A stretch of DNA of 64,000 nucleotides from Alphaproteobacteria bacterium (GCA_015062535.1 SUUK01000003.1:143501-207500); one strand, 5' to 3'; counted from the stretch's first letter, positions 26,468 through 35,719 are shown. Notes: generated by a model not told the origin, from the letters alone. Program-made: numbers and translations.

Positions 26468-27496
26468 ATGACAAAGAAAACAGATAATTATAATATTAAT
26501 CCATGGGACACGACAGATGACGTTGTTTCAAAACCAAAAGTTATTGATTTTACTGCAAAAATTGCGAAGATGCAAAATTCAAAAGATAACTTCGATGGTT
26601 TTTATAAAATAGTTTTGGCGGTTATCGCTTTTTTATGGCTTGTTTCAGGTTTTTATCAAGTTCAACCAAGTGAAGAAGGGGTTGTGTTAAGACTTGGAAA
26701 ATATGTAAAAACAACTCAGGCTGGACTTCATTATCATATACCTTATCCTATCGAATCTGTTTATGTTGTTGATGTCAGCAAAGAAAGAAGCATAAATTTA
26801 GGTGTAAACGAATCTGAATATGGTTCAAGAAACTCTCTTAACGAGCTAACAGAAAGCCACATGCTAACTGGTGATGAAAATATTGTAGATATTAACTTAA
26901 CTGTTGTTTGGAACATCAAAGATGCAAAAGACTTTTTGTTTAAGACAAGAACACCTGAATCAACAGTAAAAGTTGCTGCTCAATCTGTTTTAAGAGAAAT
27001 AATTGGCCAGTCTAAAATGGAAGATATTATTACTGGCGACAGAGGTAAAATTGAAAATGATACCAAAGAAGAATTACAAGCTTTATTAGATGGCTTTCAA
27101 ACTGGTGTAAATATTGTTCGTGTAAAGCTACAAAAAGCAGACCCTCCAAAACAAGTTGTTGATGCTTTTAACGAAGTTCAAAGAGCAAAAACTGATGCTG
27201 AAAGATTTAAGAATGAAGCAGAAGCTTATGCTAATGAAGTTTTACCAAAAGCTGAAGGTGAAGCAATTAAAAGAAGACAAGAAGCAGAAGCTTACAAGCA
27301 AGCTGTTATAAGCAAAGCAGAGGGTGAAGCAAAACGCTTTTCATCTGTTTATGATGCTTACAAAACAGGCAAACTTGTTACCTCAAAACGCTTATATATT
27401 GAAACAATGGAAGATGTTTTGAAGAAAACAAAAAAAGTCATTATGGAACCAGGGCAAAAAGCTAATAACATGATGCCTATATTACCTTTGAAATAA
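26468..27496 (+). CDS. hflK: FtsH protease modulator HflK
   Basis: Inner-membrane band-7/SPFH protein forming a complex with HflC that encloses the FtsH protease and modulates membrane protein turnover. One transmembrane helix (residues about 43-62 of the chosen protein) precedes the SPFH domain, QPSEEGVVLRLGKYVKTTQAGLHYHIPYPIESV, and a long Ala/Glu-rich coiled coil with EAEAYANEVLPKAEGEA. The ATG at 26468 has TGAGG upstream; an in-frame ATG at 26456 is less well placed. First of the operon hflK-hflC-degP-like-holC. Confidence 0.95.
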   Translation: MTKKTDNYNINPWDTTDDVVSKPKVIDFTAKIAKMQNSKDNFDGFYKIVLAVIAFLWLVSGFYQVQPSEEGVVLRLGKYVKTTQAGLHYHIPYPIESVYVVDVSKERSINLGVNESEYGSRNSLNELTESHMLTGDENIVDINLTVVWNIKDAKDFLFKTRTPESTVKVAAQSVLREIIGQSKMEDIITGDRGKIENDTKEELQALLDGFQTGVNIVRVKLQKADPPKQVVDAFNEVQRAKTDAERFKNEAEAYANEVLPKAEGEAIKRRQEAEAYKQAVISKAEGEAKRFSSVYDAYKTGKLVTSKRLYIETMEDVLKKTKKVIMEPGQKANNMMPILPLK

Positions 27497-27512
27497 GATA
27501 CGGAGTAAAAAC

Positions 27513-28373
27513 ATGAAAAAGAATTTACATATCATTTTAATAGGCGCATTTGTTTTACTTTTGGTTGTATTTCAATCCATTTATATTGTAGCTCAACCTG
27601 AACAAGCTATTGTTTTACAATTTGGTGACCCTGTTCGCTTAGTTCAAGAACCAGGGCTAAAGTTTAAGGTTCCTTTTATTCAAAAAGTAGTTTTTTATGA
27701 TAAAAGATTACTTAACCTTGAACCACCTGCTCAAGAAGTAGTTTTAAAAGACAAAAAAAGACTAGATGTTGATACATTTTCTAGATACAGAATAACAGAA
27801 CCTCTAACATTTTACAAAACGGTTAGAAACGAATACCAAGCACAGAACAGATTACAAGAGATTGTAAACTCTTCTGCTAGAAATGTTTTGGCAACAGTTA
27901 CCTTATTAGAATTGTTATCTGAAAAACGAACAGAAATAATGAAGAGAATCAGTGAAGCTGTAAAGATTGATGCATCTCAAATTGGCGTTGAAGTTGCAGA
28001 TGTTAGAATTAGACGAGCTGATTTACCTATCCAAGTTTCTCAAGCAATCAATGACCGCATGAAAACTGAGCGTATTAGAGAAGCAAAAGGCTATCGTGCA
28101 GATGGCGAAAAAACTGCTCAAGAAATAAGAGCAACAGCGGATAAACAAGCGACCATTACTGTTGCAAATGCAGAAAAAGAGGCTCAAAAGATAAAGGGTG
28201 AAGGCGATCAAATCGCAACCCAAATATGGAATAAAGCAACAAGCGTTGACCCAGAATTTTATTCTTTTTACAGAACTCTTGAGGCTTATCGCAAATCTTT
28301 TGACGAAGAAACATCTGTTGTTTTAGCTCCTGAAGGAGAGTTCTTTAATTACTTTGGAAAATCTTTAAAATAG
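27513..28373 (+). CDS. hflC: FtsH protease modulator HflC
   Basis: A 286-residue SPFH protein, partner of HflK. It has an N-terminal membrane anchor, IVAQPEQAIVLQFGDPVRLVQEPGLKFKVPF at the start of the SPFH domain, and the typical ADVRIRRADLPIQVSQAINDRMKTERIREAKGYRADG segment before the helical region. CGGAGT precedes the ATG, 16 bases after hflK. Length and motifs are normal for the family, including a C-terminal SFYRTLEAYRKSF. Confidence 0.95.
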   Translation: MKKNLHIILIGAFVLLLVVFQSIYIVAQPEQAIVLQFGDPVRLVQEPGLKFKVPFIQKVVFYDKRLLNLEPPAQEVVLKDKKRLDVDTFSRYRITEPLTFYKTVRNEYQAQNRLQEIVNSSARNVLATVTLLELLSEKRTEIMKRISEAVKIDASQIGVEVADVRIRRADLPIQVSQAINDRMKTERIREAKGYRADGEKTAQEIRATADKQATITVANAEKEAQKIKGEGDQIATQIWNKATSVDPEFYSFYRTLEAYRKSFDEETSVVLAPEGEFFNYFGKSLK

Positions 28374-28385
28374 GAGCCAAATTTA

Positions 28386-29723
28386 ATGCGATTACTTTTA
28401 ATCATTATTTGTTTATTATCTCCATTAAATGCTAATGCAAATAATTCTTATGCGGATTTAGTTGATGAGCTAATGCCATCAGTTGTTAATATTTCAACCG
28501 AGAAAGATGCCGTTAATAGAGATGAATACATTGATAACATGATGTTAAACCCAAACTTAAAAGGACGAGAAGCATTGGGCTCGGGCTTTTTTATTAGAGA
28601 AGACGGACATCTACTAACCAATGCACATGTGATTTATGGCGCAAAAAAGATAACAGTCATAACAAATGATGATAAAAGTTTTGAGGCAAAAGTTGTTGGA
28701 ACAGATAAGACAAGTGATTTAGCTGTTTTAAAAATAGAAAATCCAAACAAAGAAAAATTTCATCCTGTAAAGTTTGGTAATGCTGATAAATCTAGAATTG
28801 GAGATATTGTCCTTACATTCGGTAATCCTTATGGTTTAGGGGTTAGTGTTTCACAAGGTATTATTTCTGCAAAATCTAGAAATATAGGCTTAAGTGAGCA
28901 ACAATATATACAAACAGACGCTGCTATTAACCAAGGAAACTCTGGTGGACCAATGTTTGATTTGAACGGAGAAGTAATTGGTGTTAACTCTGCAATATTT
29001 AGAGAAAGTGGAGCAACTGGAGTTGGTTTTTCTCTACCATCAAATATTGCAAACTGGATTTCTAATCAATTAATTGATAATGGAAAAGTTAAACGAGGCT
29101 GGATTGGTTTTAAGGTTTCTAACGGAATCGACAGATACACTGAAAAAGAAGGATTTGTTATAACAGAAATAAGTGAAGAATCTAATGCCTACAAAGAAGG
29201 ATTAAGAGTTGGAGATATAATAATATCTTATAACGACACCCCTGCAACAGATGTTGCTGAATTTATTTACTTTACCGAAACAATGGATGTTGGGCAAGCT
29301 TTAAGATTAAAATCTTTAAGTTATGGTGAAGAGATTAGAAATGTTGTTAGAATCCAAGAAATGCCATCCAAAGAACTAAAAAATGTTACAAATGAAGCAT
29401 TAAAAGAAAGTCAAATTTATACTCTCCAAACTAATGGCGAAGAAGTATTTTATGTATCAGAATTTGGAATAACAGTTAAAGAAGCAGACCCTAAAGGATT
29501 GGTTATTATAAAATTAGATAAAACTTCCCCATTAAAAAAATCAGGCATCAGCAAAGGGGATATAATATTACAAGCAGATGGGAGCGACATATACAGCACA
29601 GACAATCTTTTAGACAGCATTAGAAATGCTATTGTTGAAGATTTTCGCCCAATATCTATCTTAGTTCAGGGATTAGATAACTCTTTTTATGCAACAGTTG
29701 AATTGGTGCCAGAAAATGACTAG
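28386..29723 (+). CDS. Periplasmic Do/DegP-like serine protease
   Basis: A 445-residue HtrA-family protease. A signal peptide (MRLLLIIICLLSPLNANA) is followed by a trypsin-like domain with triad His81 (NAHVIYG), Asp111 (TSDLAVLKI) and Ser186 (GNSGGPMF), then two PDZ domains, beginning near RGWIGFKVSN and near EFGITVKEADP. It degrades or refolds misfolded envelope proteins. The AGGAG site and the 12-base gap from hflC indicate co-transcription; in alphaproteobacteria the gene following hflKC is usually of this Do type. The 3' end overlaps holC by eight bases. Confidence 0.95.
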   Translation: MRLLLIIICLLSPLNANANNSYADLVDELMPSVVNISTEKDAVNRDEYIDNMMLNPNLKGREALGSGFFIREDGHLLTNAHVIYGAKKITVITNDDKSFEAKVVGTDKTSDLAVLKIENPNKEKFHPVKFGNADKSRIGDIVLTFGNPYGLGVSVSQGIISAKSRNIGLSEQQYIQTDAAINQGNSGGPMFDLNGEVIGVNSAIFRESGATGVGFSLPSNIANWISNQLIDNGKVKRGWIGFKVSNGIDRYTEKEGFVITEISEESNAYKEGLRVGDIIISYNDTPATDVAEFIYFTETMDVGQALRLKSLSYGEEIRNVVRIQEMPSKELKNVTNEALKESQIYTLQTNGEEVFYVSEFGITVKEADPKGLVIIKLDKTSPLKKSGISKGDIILQADGSDIYSTDNLLDSIRNAIVEDFRPISILVQGLDNSFYATVELVPEND

Positions 29724-30171
29724 ATTTGATTTTTACCATTTACAAAAAACACCATTAGAGCAAGTTTTGCCTAAACTATGCGAAAAAGCGTATAGCACAG
29801 GAAAACGCATAAAAATAATAGTAGGTAACGAAGAAAGAGTTGAATTTATAAATTCTTTGCTCTGGACTTACAACGAAGAATCATTTTTACCTCATGGAAG
29901 TAAAAAAGATGGTTTTATAGAGGAACAACCAATCTTTATTTCTTCCGATGAGAAAAATGAAAACAATGCCTTGCTACTTATCCTTGTAGATGGAGCCATG
30001 CCTAAAATTGAAATACTAAACACATATGAGAGAGTATTAAATATTTTTGATGGAAATGATGAATTTTCGCTAAACAATGCAAGAAATTATTGGAAGGAAA
30101 TAAAATCTACAAATGGCGAGCTTCACTATTGGCAACAAAAGGAAAACGGCACTTTTGAGCAAAAAGTATAA
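29716..30171 (+). CDS. holC: DNA polymerase III chi subunit
   Basis: The chi subunit links the clamp loader to single-stranded-DNA-binding protein. The 151-residue protein begins MTRFDFYHLQKTPLEQVLPKLCEKAYSTGKRIKIIV, characteristic of HolC, and contains LLWTYNEESFLPHG and the family's ending region with NARNYWKEIK. The ATG at 29716 overlaps the end of the protease gene by eight bases; an earlier in-frame ATG at 29689 lies inside it. Last gene of the hflK operon as read here. Confidence 0.88.
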   Translation: MTRFDFYHLQKTPLEQVLPKLCEKAYSTGKRIKIIVGNEERVEFINSLLWTYNEESFLPHGSKKDGFIEEQPIFISSDEKNENNALLLILVDGAMPKIEILNTYERVLNIFDGNDEFSLNNARNYWKEIKSTNGELHYWQQKENGTFEQKV

Positions 30172-30309
30172 CATATATTTGGGTCTTATTTTAGTTATTT
30201 TTCAATAACTTACACCATATATAAGTGTATTTTATGACAAAAAAACTTGATTTTTTTTTATTATGTGTTAAATGGATTGGTAATTTATTTTAACTTAAGG
30301 AGTTTTGCT

Positions 30310-31296
30310 ATGCAAGATGCTACAGCTCAAGTATTGGGCTTTGAAGACTTAAAACACGCGATTCAAACAATTGATCGCGAAATTGAAACTTTAGAAATAT
30401 TAAAAAATAGTTTGGATAAAACATTATCACAGGCTGTTGATATTTTGCAAAGCGCAAAGGGACGTGTTATTGTTACCGGTATGGGTAAATCTGGTCACAT
30501 TGCTCGTAAAATTGCTGCAACTTTTGCATCTACAGGTACTGTTTCATTTTTTGTACACCCAGGTGAAGCAAGCCACGGTGACTTAGGTATGATTACAGAA
30601 GGAGATGTTGTAATTGCTATATCTTATAGTGGTGAATCAAAAGAATTATCTGACATCTTGATGTATGCAAAAAGACATAACATACCACTTATTGCAATAA
30701 CAAGGAATCCTGAAAGTTCTCTTGGTAAAAACTCTACTTTGGTGTTAAAATTACCAGACAATGGTGAAGCTTGTCCTTTAGGACTTGCTCCAACATCATC
30801 AACAACTGCAACACTTGTTTTAGGTGATGTTTTAGCTATTGATTTGATGTATCGTAGAGGTTTTTCTGCATCTGATTTTAGACAACGTCATCCTGGCGGG
30901 AAATTGGGTGCTATTTTATGTAAAGTATCTGACATTATGCATAAAGGCATCGAACTTCCTATTGTTAAAGAAGATGCTATAATGCAAGAAGCATTACTTG
31001 TTATGACAGAAAAAATGCTTGGTTGCGTTGGTATTGTTAACAATAATGACGAACTTGTTGGTATCATCACTGATGGTGACTTAAGACGTTGGATGTCTCC
31101 CAGTTTGATCACAGAAAAAGTATCAACCGTAATGACTAAAAATCCTAAAGTTATTGATCAAAATGCTTTAATTGTTGATGCTGTAAATATAATGAACAAT
31201 ACAGGTAGAGGTATTACAAACTTGTTTGTACTACAAGACAAAAAACCTATTGGTATTATTCATATTCATGATTGCTTAAAAGCTGGAGTTGCTTAA
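30310..31296 (+). CDS. kdsD: D-arabinose 5-phosphate isomerase
   Basis: Interconverts ribulose 5-phosphate and arabinose 5-phosphate, the first step to the LPS sugar Kdo, in the cytosol. An N-terminal SIS domain (GKSGHIARKIAATFASTGTVSFFVHPGEASHGDLGMI) is followed by HPGGKLG and two CBS repeats from about residue 200. The ATG at 30310 has AAGGAG eight bases upstream; an upstream ATG at 30247 lacks such a site. Followed closely by the lptC-lptA fusion and lptB, so this is an LPS synthesis/export operon. Confidence 0.93.
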   Translation: MQDATAQVLGFEDLKHAIQTIDREIETLEILKNSLDKTLSQAVDILQSAKGRVIVTGMGKSGHIARKIAATFASTGTVSFFVHPGEASHGDLGMITEGDVVIAISYSGESKELSDILMYAKRHNIPLIAITRNPESSLGKNSTLVLKLPDNGEACPLGLAPTSSTTATLVLGDVLAIDLMYRRGFSASDFRQRHPGGKLGAILCKVSDIMHKGIELPIVKEDAIMQEALLVMTEKMLGCVGIVNNNDELVGIITDGDLRRWMSPSLITEKVSTVMTKNPKVIDQNALIVDAVNIMNNTGRGITNLFVLQDKKPIGIIHIHDCLKAGVA

Positions 31297-31298
31297 CT

Positions 31299-32612
31299 TT
31301 GTTTGAAACACATAAGATTGACACTTTTTTTAGTGGAGAAAAAAATGTCTTTGATGAAGATGAAATAAACTTCATTAGTCGTAGAACAAAAATTGTTCGT
31401 TTTTTCAAATTATTTTTACCTAGTTTAACAGCTTTATTATTGGGACTTGGGGTGGTGTTGTTTGACTTTAACTCATCCCAAGAAACAACTTTGACTATGG
31501 CAGACGATGAAAAAATATATTTTGAAAAATTTAGAATAAAAAATACTGTTTTTGAAATCACAGAAAAAGACAATCAACTAAGCATTATAAAAGCAGATAT
31601 TGTTGAAGAGACTATTCCTGGTAAAAAAATATACAATCTTATTAATCCAGATGCTGTGACTTATGATAAAGACAAAACAATAACATTAAAATCAAAAACA
31701 GGAGCTTTTAATCAGAACAACCACGTACTTGATTTGAAGGAAGATGTTGTTGCTGATTACAATAAAGAGTTGAAAATAAAAACCAATAGTGCGACATACA
31801 ATTTCAAGACCGAGCAAGGTTTTGGAAAAGAAAAAATTTCTGGCTCTGGAAATAAAGGAAATTTCACTGCCAATAGTTTTTCCTTTAATAAAAAAGTTGG
31901 AAGCATTACTCTTATTGGTGATGTTATATTAAATAGTGGTGATATGAAATTAGTAACTCCGAAAGATGCCACTTTATTTACAAACGACAATAAATTTGTT
32001 GCAACAAATGCGACAGCAACAAAAGCAAAAGATTCTATAAAGGGAGATACTTTAACGGTATTTTTCAAAGACACTAAAAACTTTGAAATTAAGAAGGCTT
32101 TATCTTCTGGAAATACTGAACTTTATTCTGGTGGTAAGAAAGCTTATGCTGATAAAGGGGAATATCTTGCAATAGATAACATTGTAAATTTATATGGCAA
32201 TGTAAAAATTGTTGATGCAAGAGGATACACTGCAACTGCTAAGAAAGGTATCTTTGATAACAATAAAAAAACATTTACTCTTCTAGAAGATGTAAAAATA
32301 ACTCAAGGAAGTAGTACTGTTTTGACACCTAAAGCAGTTTATTTTCAAACTAAAGATGAATTTAGATTTTATGATGGTGTAACTATTACTCAAGAAGATA
32401 CAAAAGCAACCGCAGAAACTGGTGTGTATTTTACAAAGAAAAATATTGCAGAACTAGAAAAAAATGTTGTTATAATTAAGTCAGGCAATATGGTAAAAGG
32501 TGATAAAGCAGTTTCTGACTTTAACACATCAAAAAGTAGACTTATTGCTGGTAATGGAAAGAGAATTTCAGGTAAATTAATAGAAAATAATTTAAAAGAC
32601 AAAAAGGACTAA
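31299..32612 (+). CDS. LptC-LptA fusion, LPS transport protein
   Basis: A 437-residue protein combining two parts of the LPS bridge. Residues about 35-55 are the single membrane helix (LFLPSLTALLLGLGVVLF) followed by an LptC-type periplasmic domain (about 60-190); from about 190 the OstA/LptA-like repeats follow (GNKGNFTANSFSF, NATKAKDSIKGDTLTVFF, NGNTELYSGGKKAYADKGEYL region). In most Proteobacteria LptC and LptA are separate chains. Start: the first plausible codon is TTG at 31299, three bases after the kdsD stop, with GGAG upstream; the exact start is uncertain. It moves LPS across the periplasm with LptB, encoded next. Confidence 0.8.
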   Translation: MFETHKIDTFFSGEKNVFDEDEINFISRRTKIVRFFKLFLPSLTALLLGLGVVLFDFNSSQETTLTMADDEKIYFEKFRIKNTVFEITEKDNQLSIIKADIVEETIPGKKIYNLINPDAVTYDKDKTITLKSKTGAFNQNNHVLDLKEDVVADYNKELKIKTNSATYNFKTEQGFGKEKISGSGNKGNFTANSFSFNKKVGSITLIGDVILNSGDMKLVTPKDATLFTNDNKFVATNATATKAKDSIKGDTLTVFFKDTKNFEIKKALSSGNTELYSGGKKAYADKGEYLAIDNIVNLYGNVKIVDARGYTATAKKGIFDNNKKTFTLLEDVKITQGSSTVLTPKAVYFQTKDEFRFYDGVTITQEDTKATAETGVYFTKKNIAELEKNVVIIKSGNMVKGDKAVSDFNTSKSRLIAGNGKRISGKLIENNLKDKKD

Positions 32613-32615
32613 GCT

Positions 32616-33362
32616 ATGACAACATGTTCTAACATTCAAGATTCAGTCTTAGAAGTATTTAATATTGGAAAACGTTATAAGAATCGCAGTGTTTTAAGAA
32701 ATGTTTCTTTGAATGTTAAGAGGGGCGAAGCTGTTGGTCTTTTAGGTCCAAATGGTGCTGGTAAAACAACTTGTTTTTATTGCATTACAGGGCTTATAAC
32801 ACCTGACTATGGTGATGTACATATTGACGGACAAGATATTACATATATGCCAATGTATAAAAGGGCTCGTATGGGAATTGGCTATCTTCCGCAAGAAGCT
32901 TCTATTTTTAGAAATTTAAGTGTTGAAGACAACATTAATGCTGTACTAGAAATTGTTGTAGATGATAAAGAAAAAAGAGCTCACATGCTTGAAGATTTAT
33001 TGAATGAATTTTCAATTGCTCATTTAAGAAAATCTCCTTCTATTGCTCTTTCTGGTGGTGAAAGAAGAAGACTTGAGATAGCAAGAGCTTTGGCTGGTCA
33101 ACCTAACTATATTTTACTTGATGAACCGTTAGCCGGTATTGACCCTATTGCTGTTGGCGAAATTAGAGAACTTGTTTCACAATTAAAAAATAGAGGTTTA
33201 GGAGTTTTAATTACAGACCACAATGTTCGTGAAACACTAGATATTATCGATAGAGCATATATATTGCATGGAGGAGCTGTTCTTATGGAAGGAACTCCAG
33301 AAGAAATTGTTGCAAGCGAAGATGTTAGAAAAGTTTATCTTGGTGACAATTTTTCAATATAG
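32616..33362 (+). CDS. lptB: LPS export ABC transporter ATPase LptB
   Basis: ATPase that drives LPS extraction from the inner membrane with LptF and LptG. The 248-residue protein has Walker [10 protein letters not shown], signature LSGGERRRLEIARAL, Walker B YILLDEPLAGIDP and H-loop ITDHNVRETL, all typical of LptB. It begins three bases after the lptC-lptA fusion. In other alphaproteobacteria rpoN follows lptB, but here hpf follows directly. Confidence 0.95.
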   Translation: MTTCSNIQDSVLEVFNIGKRYKNRSVLRNVSLNVKRGEAVGLLGPNGAGKTTCFYCITGLITPDYGDVHIDGQDITYMPMYKRARMGIGYLPQEASIFRNLSVEDNINAVLEIVVDDKEKRAHMLEDLLNEFSIAHLRKSPSIALSGGERRRLEIARALAGQPNYILLDEPLAGIDPIAVGEIRELVSQLKNRGLGVLITDHNVRETLDIIDRAYILHGGAVLMEGTPEEIVASEDVRKVYLGDNFSI

Positions 33363-33441
33363 TAATGGTTTTTTGTTTGACTTTTATGAGATTTTAGGAA
33401 TAATATTTAATTAGAAACATATAAAGATGAAGGGATATAAA

Positions 33442-34008
33442 ATGAAAGTTACATTTTCTGGAAAACAAGTTGATGTTAGTGAAAAATTGCGTAAACATGT
33501 TGAAGAAGCAATTGTAAACTCTGTTGAAAAATATTTTAGCGCACCTATTAGCTGTTCTGTTGCTTTCTCTAAAGAAGGCGAAGATTTTGGCGCTGAAATT
33601 ACTGTTCATCCTGCTAAAAACATTGTATTAAAGGGTAGTGGTTCTGCTTCTGACCCATATTCTGCTTTTGACAATGCAAACGAACACATTGCTACAAGAT
33701 TACGTCGTCACAAAACAAAACTTAGCGCTCATAAGAGCAAAGTTGGTTTGGCAGAACTTGCATATGAAGCAGTTTTACCATTAGTTGAAGAAAATGAAGA
33801 AGTTGATGTTAATGAAGATGCTCCATTAACAATTGCTGAAACAGATGCAAATATCCCTGTTTGTACTGTTAGCGAAGCTGTTATGTATATGGATTTGAGC
33901 AACGAATGTGCTATTATGTTTAGAAATAGCGCTAACAACCATATCAGCATGGTTTACCGCAGAAAAGATGGTAACATTGGTTGGGTAGAACCAAAGGCTG
34001 ATAACTAA
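33442..34008 (+). CDS. hpf: Ribosome hibernation promoting factor, long form
   Basis: Binds the 30S subunit and promotes 100S dimers in slow growth. The N-terminal S30AE domain (KVTFSGKQVDVSEKLRKHVEEAI, then RLRRHKTK) spans about residues 1-100, and a C-terminal extension typical of long HPF follows a linker (about 130-188, VSEAVMYMDLSNECAIMFRNS). The ATG at 33442 has AAGGG upstream and is preferred over an in-frame ATG 15 bases earlier. It sits between lptB and ptsN. Confidence 0.93.
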   Translation: MKVTFSGKQVDVSEKLRKHVEEAIVNSVEKYFSAPISCSVAFSKEGEDFGAEITVHPAKNIVLKGSGSASDPYSAFDNANEHIATRLRRHKTKLSAHKSKVGLAELAYEAVLPLVEENEEVDVNEDAPLTIAETDANIPVCTVSEAVMYMDLSNECAIMFRNSANNHISMVYRRKDGNIGWVEPKADN

Positions 34009-34024
34009 TTTAAGGAATACTCAC

Positions 34025-34468
34025 ATGAATATTGCAGATATAATTTCTAAAGATGCTGTTCTTGATAATGTTCAAGCTACTAGCAAACGTGAACTAATCC
34101 AAGTTTTATCTAGTAAAATAGCTAACACTTCTGGCTTAGATGAACGTGTTATCTTTGATGCAGTTTGGGAACGTGAAAACTTAGGTTCTACAGGATATGG
34201 TGACGGAGTTGCTTTTCCTCATGCTAGAATCGAGGGTTTAGATAAAGTATCTGCAATGTTTGCTCGTTTATATGAAGCTGTTGATTTTGATTCTCTTGAC
34301 AGCAAACCTGTTGATTTAGTATTTTTACTCATCAGTCCTGAAAATAGTGGTGCTGATCACCTTACGGCATTAGCCACATTATCTCGTGTATTAAAAACAG
34401 AAGGAGCTTGTGAGAAATTGCGCAAAGCAAGATCTGTTGATGAGATTTATACAATATTAAATGCTTAA
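34025..34468 (+). CDS. ptsN: Nitrogen phosphotransferase EIIA component
   Basis: EIIA-Ntr of the nitrogen-related phosphotransferase system; accepts a phosphate from NPr and regulates potassium and other metabolism. The 147-residue protein has the active His66 in AFPHARIEGL and the ELIQVLSSKIA helix. AAGGAA precedes the ATG, 16 bases after hpf. It ends before a strong terminator. The partner sigma factor gene rpoN is not in this cluster. Confidence 0.93.
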   Translation: MNIADIISKDAVLDNVQATSKRELIQVLSSKIANTSGLDERVIFDAVWERENLGSTGYGDGVAFPHARIEGLDKVSAMFARLYEAVDFDSLDSKPVDLVFLLISPENSGADHLTALATLSRVLKTEGACEKLRKARSVDEIYTILNA

Positions 34469-34490
34469 ATAAGTTAAGTGCTTAAAAGAA

Positions 34491-34516
34491 AATCCCCTTT
34501 ATAGGGGATTTTTTTT
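34491..34516 (+). terminator. Rho-independent terminator of the lptB-hpf-ptsN unit
   Basis: AATCCCC (34491-34497) pairs with GGGGATT (34504-34510), followed by eight Ts. The T-run overlaps the stop region of the convergent methyltransferase gene. Confidence 0.9.
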
Positions 34517-35261
34517 ATATTGAAAAATAACCTTTTCCTTCTCTTAGTATTTTTTCGGCTTTTAGAGTATACGAGCTATCTTGATTGTGAGTATAAAATG
34601 GCGGTAAAATTTTAGTTATACCTTTAGATGTTTTTCTTGCAATAACAACAACTCTTTTAGCCTCTTGCCCTTCTTTAGAATAAATTGGCAAAACAACTAT
34701 ATCACCTGCTTTATTTTCAAGTGAGCTAAAAATTTCATTTAATGCTTCTGCTCTATTGATTAGCAAAATATAACCTTTGGGTTTAAGCATTTTTAAACAA
34801 AATGCCAACCATCCGCTTAAATCAAAATCTTGGTGATTATGGGCGATTTTTTTACTTTTATTTGGCGATGGCATATCATGGTCGCTATAAGGCGGATTAG
34901 TCACCACAAAGTCAAAATTTCCACCTCTAATAACATTCTTTTCTCTTATATCTATATTTTGATATTTTAGAAAATCATCAAAACCATTTTCTTTTGCACT
35001 CAAGTTTGATAATTCAACTAATTCTTTTTGAATATCTATACCTAAAATTTCTACATTTTTATCTTTTAAGCGAGATGCTAAACACAACGATATAGCACCA
35101 GTTCCAGAACCAACATCTAATATTTTAGCTTTATTTGCAACTTTATTTTCATCTATCATTGATGATAAAAAAACGGCATCTGTTGAAGCTCTATATCCAT
35201 CTTCTGGTTGGAATATTTTTATTTTTTTATTTAGTAGATAATCATTAGTATAGGAAACCAT
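34515..35261 (-). CDS. TrmN6-like tRNA (adenine-N6)-methyltransferase
   Basis: A 248-residue SAM-dependent methyltransferase resembling YfiC/TrmN6, which methylates A37 of tRNA1-Val. It starts MVSYTNDYLLNKKIKIFQPEDGYRASTDAV, then motif I ILDVGSGTGAISLCLASRL and the catalytic NPPY (VTNPPYSDHD). The ATG at 35261 is chosen because the upstream in-frame ATG at 35300 would place the start inside a terminator stem. Its C-terminus carries ILPPFYTHNQDSSYT, also typical of the family. Substrate specificity is inferred from family resemblance. Confidence 0.85.
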   Translation of the reverse strand: MVSYTNDYLLNKKIKIFQPEDGYRASTDAVFLSSMIDENKVANKAKILDVGSGTGAISLCLASRLKDKNVEILGIDIQKELVELSNLSAKENGFDDFLKYQNIDIREKNVIRGGNFDFVVTNPPYSDHDMPSPNKSKKIAHNHQDFDLSGWLAFCLKMLKPKGYILLINRAEALNEIFSSLENKAGDIVVLPIYSKEGQEAKRVVVIARKTSKGITKILPPFYTHNQDSSYTLKAEKILREGKGYFSI

Positions 35262-35273
35262 ATTACGACTTTC

Positions 35274-35316
35274 AAAAAACAAAAGGCCTAAAAGAAACAA
35301 TAATCTTTTAAGCCTT
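35274..35316 (-). terminator. Rho-independent terminator of the ferredoxin gene
   Basis: A 13-bp stem (35283-35295 with 35304-35316, one G-U pair on the minus strand) is followed on the minus strand by a T-rich tract. It ends the ferredoxin transcript and lies before the methyltransferase start. Confidence 0.85.
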
Positions 35317-35338
35317 CACATTTTATCACTTATAAATA

Positions 35339-35578
35339 TTAATAAGCGCTTGGAGCTGTTTTGGCTAACTGGGCATTAGCAGAAACCCATTTTTCTTCTG
35401 CTTCATCATCAGATGTGATTGCAGATTGTGGGCATTCAGAAATACATACACCGCAATCGATACATGTATCTGGATCTACTACATATTGATCATCTGCTAC
35501 GTGAAAAGCTTCTACTGGGCATACACCTGCGCATGTTCCGCATTTGATGCACAAATCGCCATTTACTACTGAAGGCAT
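35339..35578 (-). CDS. 4Fe-4S dicluster ferredoxin
   Basis: A small electron carrier with two [4Fe-4S] clusters: Cys10, Cys13, Cys16, Cys20 and Cys39, Cys42, Cys45, Cys49, each followed by Pro, in a 79-residue protein. The start at ATG 35578 has TAGGAG upstream; an in-frame ATG 23 codons earlier is not supported by family length. Its redox partners are not adjacent. The C-terminal tail is acidic (DDEAEEKW). It stands as a single-gene unit with its own terminator. Confidence 0.9.
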   Translation of the reverse strand: MPSVVNGDLCIKCGTCAGVCPVEAFHVADDQYVVDPDTCIDCGVCISECPQSAITSDDEAEEKWVSANAQLAKTAPSAY

Positions 35579-35668
35579 ATTGTTATCTCCTAAAATTAAA
35601 ATTCTTTTTTCGCTATTATTCTTAATATCAATAACCCCTAATTGCAAGTGAAAAATAAATAAAACACA

Positions 35669-35700
35669 AAAAATAAGAGGCCTTTTAGACCTCTTATTTT
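35669..35700 (-). terminator. Rho-independent terminator of the autotransporter gene
   Basis: AAATAAGAGG (35671-35680) pairs with CCTCTTATTT (35690-35699). On the minus strand the stem is followed by TTTTTTG, so it ends the upstream autotransporter transcript. Confidence 0.8.
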
Positions 35701-35719
35701 ATTTTTGATTTAGATAAGA

